Shown here: positions 14,306 through 18,427 of the stretch, in pieces | Position numbering within the stretch: the stretch's first letter is position 1 | Layout of the letters: the number at the start of each line of letters is the position of its first letter | Notes under the pieces: generated by a model | The model's database searches: none | What the model saw: the letters and a program-made list of their open reading frames with translations, nothing else | Told to the model about the DNA's origin: nothing | Origin: Pseudomonadota bacterium | Lineage (GTDB): Bacteria > Pseudomonadota > Alphaproteobacteria > Sphingomonadales > Sphingomonadaceae | Assembly: GCA_023445495.1 (NCBI GenBank) | Contig: JAEXLC010000285.1 | Span: 1 to 18,427 of the forward strand | DNA length: 18,427 bases | Direction of reading: 5' to 3' | Translations under genes and position numbers: made by a program

Positions 14306-16564
14306 CTAGCCGCGGGCCAATCCCCTGAACATCGACCGGATCTCGTCATCGCTGGCGCTAGTGTCGCGGCCCCACTCCGAGCCGCCGCTGTAACTGCTGG
14401 AAGGGGCCATGCGTCCGTCGTCGATCAGTCGGTCCCTTCGGCGGTCGATCGCGGTGACGACGCTGCCGGTTGAATGGTGTCGCCTCTTCATGTAATTCAG
14501 GAGCTCTTCCTCGAACTGGTCTAGCTCCTCGACCGTCTCGATCTGTTGGATCTCACCGGGAACGCAGGCCTCGATCGCTTGCAACGCCGCCTTCGCGCCT
14601 TCGCCAAGTGCGACGTCGCCTATCCCATAGTCTTCAAGCGCGGTGTCGAGGCTCTGGACCTCCTCGAGACTGAGCGCGTCCGCGTAATCCGCGAGCAGGT
14701 TGGCGGTCGCGGTGGTCAATGTTTCGCGGAGGCGTTGTTCGAGGCTGAATGTCATCGTGCACATCGCAGCCTTCTCGAGCAGCCCGCAGGCATCCGACAC
14801 CTCGCTGCCGTCCATGGCGTTCTCCTCGAAGTCGTCGATGCAGTCGGAGATCCGCTGCTCTAGTTCGGGGCCGCCAAGCGCGAACCGCATGTCGAGCGCG
14901 AGGTCCAGCAGGTCGTATCTCGACGCCAGGCCGCTGGCCTTCATCCGGTCGAGAGCCGCGACCCACATCGGAGTCGTCCCGTTGAATTCTGTGGCGTCGG
15001 GGCCCTGGGACCTGAAGGCCGCCCACGCCTCCTTGAGCTCTGCCGGCGTGTCGATCTCGGGAACGAGGACGGCGATCAGCCGATCCTCGGCCACCACCGT
15101 CTGCAGATAGTCGCGGATACCTGGGTTGGCGAACGAGACTAAGCCGTTGCTCAGGGCCATGACCGAGCCGTCGAGCGAACGGTATGTAGAGCGGAAGCTG
15201 GATTCGACATCAGCCGGGTGCAGGCTGAGGCCCATGGCTCGACAGACCTTGACGTAGCTCGCCTTCAGGGCACCCAGCCCGGTGGAGCGGCCATTCACGA
15301 AGAGGGCCAGCATGAGCGCCTTGCCCTCGGCACCGATATGCTGGCGGTAGGGGCGGTCCCACAGCAGGCTCGGTGCGTCGAGGACCGCCTGGATGATGTC
15401 TCGCACCTTCCCGCTCGTCATCGCGAGGTATTCGGGGTTGGTCACCTCCTCGACGATGCGTGGATTGAAATTGGCGTGATCGATCATCTTGATGAAGTAG
15501 TCGTCGGCAAGGATCTCGTCGCGCTGCTGCGGGGTCAGCGCCGAGAAGAACAGGTGGTTGTAGAGCATCCTTGCCTTCACCGAGCGTGTGTAGCGTCCGA
15601 CGTCGAGCACGTATTCGCGTGCGCTCGTGCGCCCCGCGCCGAGCCGTGCGGACAGTCCGCGCGCCTGAGCGAGGATGTAGTCCCTCGTGGTGAGCACGAA
15701 GCGCAGGTTCTCGTGGGCCGCAACGCGCGCCAGCAGGGGCGGAAGGCGTGCGTCGACGCCCCGCACATGGTCCGCCGACAGGCGCACCTGACCCAGGAAG
15801 TCGTCGAGCAGGATAAGCCGCTTCTCGCCACTGTCGGCGACCTCGAGCGCTTCCTCTAGCGAATCTGCGACGAAGATCCGCCAGCCTTGCTCGGCATGCT
15901 TCCACAGCAGGATGCGGGCGAGCGTGGTCTTGCCGACGCCTGGAGGGCCTGCGATGATCAATGCACCGGTCTCTGCGAGCATTCGCTCGGCCTCGGCGAC
16001 GCTCCGGTTCTGCACGAACCGCGGGACCATTTCTTTGACGATGTCCATCTCGGCGGCGGTTCGGTTGTAGACGCCGGAGTGGAGGATACGCTCGAGGACG
16101 GCGGTGCTGCTCAGCCACAGCTTGAAGTGCTGTTGCTCGACCGCTTCGTGGCGCCGGAGGAGGTTGTTCAAGTCCTCCTGCCCGACGATGTCCGCGGTCG
16201 TGAGGGGGACGCCCTTCATCGCTGCCGCGATCTCGTCCTTCCGCGCCGGTGTCAGGGGCACGGACGTGGCGAGGACGTATCGGCTCGGCGAAAGCGCGGA
16301 CATCTTCTCGCGCTCTTTCGTCAGCTCGCGGAGCAGCCCGCGATACCCGGTTCCGAGCATGTGCTTCGCTTGGACGATGACCTTGTGAGGGCCGTCTAGC
16401 AGCCGCGCGTCGATGCCTTGGTCGGCACCGGGACCGAAGCTCTCAAGTCGGATGCCCCACTCCGCCTGTAGCAGATCGCGGACGAGTTCCTCGAAGTCCA
16501 ATGGCGACAATGTGTGGAAGTCGTGCGGTCCACTCACGATGGCTCGTCCGTGCAGTAAGGGCAC
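14306..16564 (-). CDS. Mrr-like PD-(D/E)XK nuclease fused to STAND-type NTPase; candidate anti-phage defence protein
   Basis: A 752-residue three-part protein. Residues about 15-125 are a restriction-endonuclease-like fold: FHTLSPLDFEELVRDLL, then GPGADQGIDARLL with Asp52, and VIVQAKHM with Gln65-x-Lys67, the D...QxK core of Mrr-type nucleases. Residues about 160-330 form a P-loop NTPase: Walker A GPPGVGKTT (206-214), Walker B LILLDDFLGQ (250-259) and VLTTRDYILAQAR (290-302). This is the pattern of STAND NTPases of the kind I know as nSTAND3. The remaining 400 residues are mostly helical with no motif I recognise, in the place where STAND proteins carry a sensor. By analogy to nuclease-STAND defence proteins such as Avs, it may recognise a phage product, assemble, and cut DNA. 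GTG start 16564 has AAAGGG upstream; GTG 16537 is an alternative. Confidence 0.85.
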   Translation of the reverse strand: MPLLHGRAIVSGPHDFHTLSPLDFEELVRDLLQAEWGIRLESFGPGADQGIDARLLDGPHKVIVQAKHMLGTGYRGLLRELTKEREKMSALSPSRYVLATSVPLTPARKDEIAAAMKGVPLTTADIVGQEDLNNLLRRHEAVEQQHFKLWLSSTAVLERILHSGVYNRTAAEMDIVKEMVPRFVQNRSVAEAERMLAETGALIIAGPPGVGKTTLARILLWKHAEQGWRIFVADSLEEALEVADSGEKRLILLDDFLGQVRLSADHVRGVDARLPPLLARVAAHENLRFVLTTRDYILAQARGLSARLGAGRTSAREYVLDVGRYTRSVKARMLYNHLFFSALTPQQRDEILADDYFIKMIDHANFNPRIVEEVTNPEYLAMTSGKVRDIIQAVLDAPSLLWDRPYRQHIGAEGKALMLALFVNGRSTGLGALKASYVKVCRAMGLSLHPADVESSFRSTYRSLDGSVMALSNGLVSFANPGIRDYLQTVVAEDRLIAVLVPEIDTPAELKEAWAAFRSQGPDATEFNGTTPMWVAALDRMKASGLASRYDLLDLALDMRFALGGPELEQRISDCIDDFEENAMDGSEVSDACGLLEKAAMCTMTFSLEQRLRETLTTATANLLADYADALSLEEVQSLDTALEDYGIGDVALGEGAKAALQAIEACVPGEIQQIETVEELDQFEEELLNYMKRRHHSTGSVVTAIDRRRDRLIDDGRMAPSSSYSGGSEWGRDTSASDDEIRSMFRGLARG

Positions 16565-16628
16565 CGGACGCCCTTTGACGCTACTACGTGCGACAGCCCA
16601 TCGACCTTCGACATGCTCGCAGGAACCT

Positions 16629-16820
16629 TCAGCCGACGGTCAGTGCTCTTCTTGTCGCGTCGTCGACCTTTCCCGACAGTCCGGGCACCTCGTCGAGCTG
16701 GCGTAGGTCGGTGAATCTTCCCCGTTCTTCTCGGTAGCGCACGATTTCCGGACCATGCCCCTTTAGGCCATCTATGGCGTCGAGGTCGTCCTGACTTGCG
16801 GTGTTGACGTCGAGCGGCAC
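16629..16820 (-). CDS. Small helix-hairpin-helix protein (ComEA-like domain)
   Basis: A 63-residue protein consisting almost wholly of a ComEA-type helix-hairpin-helix unit: VNTASQDDLDAIDGLKGHGPE, then IVRYREERGRF, then LRQLDEVPGLSGKV. Such domains bind DNA non-specifically through the backbone. It lacks the membrane anchor of ComEA, so a cytosolic DNA-binding role is inferred. The GTG start at 16820 has GGAG six bases upstream, which supports a real gene. Its stop is 64 bp before the nuclease-NTPase start on the same strand, suggesting a shared transcript and perhaps a shared function. It could alternatively be a cargo gene unrelated to defence. Confidence 0.8.
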   Translation of the reverse strand: MPLDVNTASQDDLDAIDGLKGHGPEIVRYREERGRFTDLRQLDEVPGLSGKVDDATRRALTVG

Positions 16821-16855
16821 GAAATTCTCCAGTGGCTTCGCGGCGATGCTACTCT

Positions 16856-16868
16856 AGTCCCCCGGACT
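16856..16868. promoter_or_regulatory. AGTCC-CCC-GGACT dyad upstream of the HhH gene
   Basis: A perfect 5-bp inverted repeat with a 3-base centre lies 36 bases upstream of the GTG of the helix-hairpin-helix gene, where an operator would sit. On the minus strand a TAGAGT lies just downstream as a possible -10, but no good -35 is visible. It may bind a regulator such as the AlpA-like protein; nothing in the sequence proves this. Confidence 0.25.
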
Positions 16869-16889
16869 TGTCGCCGGATTGCGGCGCGC

Positions 16890-16916
16890 AAAAAAAGCCG
16901 GCCCCGAAGGGCCGGC
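16890..16916 (-). terminator. Strong Rho-independent terminator (UUCG loop), minus strand
   Basis: Read on the minus strand, GCCGGCCC-TTCG-GGGCCGGC is followed at once by seven T. The 8-bp perfect stem, the very stable C(UUCG)G tetraloop and the U-tract are all canonical. It ends some transcript entering from beyond 16916 on the minus strand and insulates the helix-hairpin-helix/nuclease operon from it. Confidence 0.9.
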
Positions 16917-16942
16917 GTCGAATTGATGCATGGATGGATTAT

Positions 16943-17235
16943 GGGACGTTACAGGGACAGTGCGTCAATGCCGGCCGTGTGGAAAAGCACCGCGATGGGT
17001 GCGGCCTTCGCGAGTTCGCGGATCATTGATGTGCCCATATCTACCAACCTCGTCTTGTAGTTCCTTGTCTTCGAATTGTTACGCTCGTTACGCTTGGTCC
17101 TGACCTTGTCGCCCGGCGTCAGGAACCGGCATGCTGCTAGGATCGCCAGGGCGGTCCATGTGAGGATGGGGCAGACCCCGCCCATTGTCGTCACGCCGGC
17201 GAGGACGAATCCACCCACGGTCCCTGTAACGTCCC
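16943..17235. mobile_element. 293-bp element with 16-bp perfect terminal inverted repeats (MITE-like)
   Basis: GGGACGTTACAGGGAC (16943-16958) recurs as its exact reverse complement, GTCCCTGTAACGTCCC, at 17220-17235. The match extends to about 21 bases with one mismatch, counting the flanking T and the inner GTG. No transposase is present between the repeats and no clear target-site duplication flanks them. The size and ends fit a non-autonomous transposable element, but paired binding sites for a regulator or recombinase are also possible. The interior carries a minus-strand open frame of 89 codons bounded by the repeats. Confidence 0.5.
16949..17218 (-). CDS. Doubtful small ORF inside the inverted-repeat element
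   Basis: An 89-codon frame starting at GTG 17218 and ending at a TAA that lies inside the left inverted repeat. The predicted protein has a hydrophobic segment near the N-terminus (CPILTWTALAILAACRFL), then a very basic stretch (VRTKRNERNNSKTRNYKTR), then a possible amphipathic helix (IRELAKAAPIAVLFHTAG). A shorter 29-residue peptide could start at the ATG of MGTSMIRELAK. I recognise no family. It points toward the strong minus-strand terminator at 16890-16916, which is the main reason to list it. Confidence 0.25.
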   Translation of the reverse strand: MGGFVLAGVTTMGGVCPILTWTALAILAACRFLTPGDKVRTKRNERNNSKTRNYKTRLVDMGTSMIRELAKAAPIAVLFHTAGIDALSL

Positions 17236-17339
17236 ACCGCTGGTGGCGCCGGGGCGCTTCCCAAGGGGGCAGGCCCGATATAGGCGCGCGCCGCGCCGAT
17301 CCAACCCTTGCTATCGGTCGACCTTCCCAGCCTTCTTTT

Positions 17340-17359
17340 TAGACCTGCCAGATGGTCTA
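17340..17359. promoter_or_regulatory. TAGACC-N8-GGTCTA dyad, likely operator of the yeaE-like gene
   Basis: A perfect 6-bp inverted repeat with an 8-base centre ends 27 bases before the reductase ATG. The half-sites TAGACC/GGTCTA resemble the operator of the electrophile-sensing TetR-family repressor NemR as I recall it, although with a wider spacer. No regulator gene is in the window. A repressor binding here would plausibly block transcription or initiation. The rest of 17236-17386 shows no gene and no clear -35/-10 pair. Confidence 0.45.
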
Positions 17360-17386
17360 ATCGTCTTTCGCATGCGTTTGAACGTG

Positions 17387-18217
17387 ATGAAGACGATCAG
17401 TTTCCCCGACGGCGCCGAAGTGCCCGCGCTTGGCCAGGGCACGTGGATGATGGCCGAGGATCGGTCCCGGCGCGACGCCGAGATCTCGGCGCTGCGCGAG
17501 GGCGTCGACCTGGGCATGACGCTGATCGACACGGCCGAGATGTATGGGGAGGGTGCATCGGAGACGCTCGTCGGTGAGGCGATCGCCGGGATGCGCGATC
17601 GGCTGTTCCTTGTCAGCAAGGCCTATCCGCAGAACGCGTCCCGCTCGCGGCTTGCCCGGTCCTGCGAGGCTAGCCTCAAGCGGCTCGGCACGGATCGTCT
17701 CGATCTCTACCTGCTCCATTGGCGCGGCGCCGTGCCTCTCGCCGAGACCGTCGAGGCGATGGAGCGGCTCGTCGAGGAGGGCAAGATCGTCCGGTGGGGC
17801 GTCAGCAACCTCGACACCGACGACATGGAGGAGTTGGTCGATGCTGGTGGTGACGCCTGCGCGACCGACCAGATCCTCTACAACTTGACCCGGCGCGGGC
17901 CGGAACTCGCGTTGATGCCGTGGCTCGCCGCGCGCTCGATCCCGGTGATGGCCTACAGCCCGGTCGAGCAGGGGCGTCTGCTAGCCAAGCCGGCGCTGCG
18001 GGCGGTGGCGGAAAGGCGGGGCGCGACGCCGGTTCAGATCGCACTGGCCTGGATCCTTGCCCAGGATGGCGTCATCGCGATTCCCAAGGCAGGCTCGGCC
18101 GAACATGTGCGCGAGAATCGCGAGGCGGCCGATCTGTCGCTTCTGCTAGAGGACATGGCCGAACTCGACCGTGCCTTCCCCCGACCCACGCGGGCGCACC
18201 CCCTTGAGATGATCTGA
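17387..18217 (+). CDS. Aldo/keto reductase, YeaE-like
   Basis: NADPH-dependent cytosolic reductase of reactive aldehydes; E. coli YeaE, which it resembles along its whole length, reduces methylglyoxal. The catalytic tetrad is visible: Asp48 and Tyr53 (LIDTAEMYGEG), Lys78 (LFLVSKAYP) and His111 (LDLYLLHWRG). Further family blocks are VRWGVSNLDTDDMEEL, VMAYSPVEQGRL and AIPKAGSAEHVREN. Length is 276 residues from the ATG at 17387. Nearby GTG 17384 and ATG 17372 are alternatives, since no strong ribosome-binding site is visible. It stands alone between the inverted-repeat element and dinB, with a 20-bp dyad just upstream that suggests control by an aldehyde or electrophile sensor. Confidence 0.93.
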   Translation: MKTISFPDGAEVPALGQGTWMMAEDRSRRDAEISALREGVDLGMTLIDTAEMYGEGASETLVGEAIAGMRDRLFLVSKAYPQNASRSRLARSCEASLKRLGTDRLDLYLLHWRGAVPLAETVEAMERLVEEGKIVRWGVSNLDTDDMEELVDAGGDACATDQILYNLTRRGPELALMPWLAARSIPVMAYSPVEQGRLLAKPALRAVAERRGATPVQIALAWILAQDGVIAIPKAGSAEHVRENREAADLSLLLEDMAELDRAFPRPTRAHPLEMI

Positions 18218-18238
18218 CCCGGCGACGACCGGCGGACT

Positions 18239-18253
18239 GTTCTCTTTCTGTTC
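18239..18253 (+). promoter_or_regulatory. LexA (SOS) box of dinB
   Basis: GTTC-TCTTTCT-GTTC matches exactly the GTTC-N7-GTTC box used by LexA in alphaproteobacteria. It lies 20 bases before the dinB ATG. A TATGCT at 18263-18268 could be the -10, which would put the transcript start at or near the ATG and leave almost no leader. Confidence 0.8.
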
Positions 18254-18273
18254 GGAAGTCGCTATGCTTGGGC

Positions 18274-18427
18274 ATGGCGGAATCGGAGCACCGCAGGATC
18301 ATCCACGTCGACATGGACGCGTTCTACGCGTCCGTGGAGCAGCGCGACGACCCGAGTCTCCAGGGCCGCCCGGTCGCTGTCGGCTACGCGGCCGCGCGCG
18401 GCGTCGTCGCCGCGGCCAGCTACGAGG
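18274..18427 (+). CDS. dinB: DNA polymerase IV, N-terminal part only
   Basis: Y-family error-prone polymerase for bypass of damaged bases, normally SOS-induced. The visible 51 residues contain IIHVDMDAFYASVEQRDDPSL, in short the first catalytic motif with metal-binding Asp and the steric-gate-region FYAS, followed by GRPVAVGYAAARGVVAAASYE, which matches the fingers region of DinB. The frame runs off the window end. ATG 18274 is supported by the SOS box just upstream and by the family's usual N-terminal length. Confidence 0.93.
   Translation, partial: MAESEHRRIIHVDMDAFYASVEQRDDPSLQGRPVAVGYAAARGVVAAASYE

Noticed and set aside
15218..15859. 213-codon plus-strand frame inside the nuclease-STAND gene
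   Set aside because: The minus strand encodes the conserved P-loop and nuclease motifs over the same bases; the plus frame lacks any motif or ribosome-binding site.
11956..18427. CRISPR array or toxin-antitoxin pair within the island
   Set aside because: No regularly spaced direct repeats and no pair of adjacent small genes with toxin or antitoxin motifs were found.

Overview
The window looks like a high-GC alphaproteobacterial chromosome, most probably a sphingomonad (Sphingomonas or a close relative). This rests on the lepB-rnc-era gene order, the DUF1134/EipA-type envelope protein, a small secreted protein with a CRPGGD...TVCG motif that I associate with sphingomonads, a GTTC-N7-GTTC SOS box before dinB, and G+C-rich palindromic intergenic repeats. 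No strain-level identification is possible from sequence alone.

Layout. (1) 1-1608: 3' part of a PA14-containing GH3 beta-glucosidase, cut by the window edge in a suspicious C-rich run. (2) 1609-1905: no gene, but a cluster of strong plus-strand hairpins that may be an uncharacterised structured RNA. (3) 1906-3814, minus strand: a small exported protein, dapB, nth and tRNA-Arg(CCG), tightly packed. (4) 3891-5500, plus strand: an unrecognised 303-residue protein whose stop overlaps the start of a SIRT5-like sirtuin, cobB. (5) 5501-9021, minus strand: the lepB-rnc-era operon ending in a nitrilase-fold protein whose catalytic Cys position is Ser. A 33-bp-arm inverted repeat sits between rnc and era. 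(6) 9127-10919, plus strand: pgi and a PhnA/YjdM-like gene lacking the usual Cys residues. (7) 10945-11733, minus strand: an EipA-like envelope protein.

(8) 11866-about 17240 reads as an integrated accessory island at tRNA-Ser(GCT). The order is tRNA, putative integrase arm sites (three GGGGGCA repeats), a P4-type tyrosine recombinase, and a convergent block on the minus strand: a small helix-hairpin-helix protein, a 752-residue Mrr-like nuclease fused to a STAND-type NTPase, and an AlpA-like regulator with an unfamiliar N-terminal domain. The nuclease-STAND architecture and the setting suggest an anti-phage defence module, with the integrase and AlpA-like protein as mobility and control genes. 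Upstream of this block are a UUCG-loop terminator and a 293-bp element bounded by 16-bp perfect inverted repeats. I found no second copy of the tRNA-Ser 3' end, so the island's far boundary is not defined here.

(9) 17387-end, plus strand: a YeaE-type aldo/keto reductase preceded by a TAGACC-N8-GGTCTA dyad, then the start of dinB behind an alphaproteobacterial LexA box.

Many gene pairs overlap by four bases at stop/start (dapB/nth, lepB/rnc, era/nitrilase, pgi/phnA), and in each of these the downstream gene uses GTG or TTG. This points to translational coupling in compact operons.
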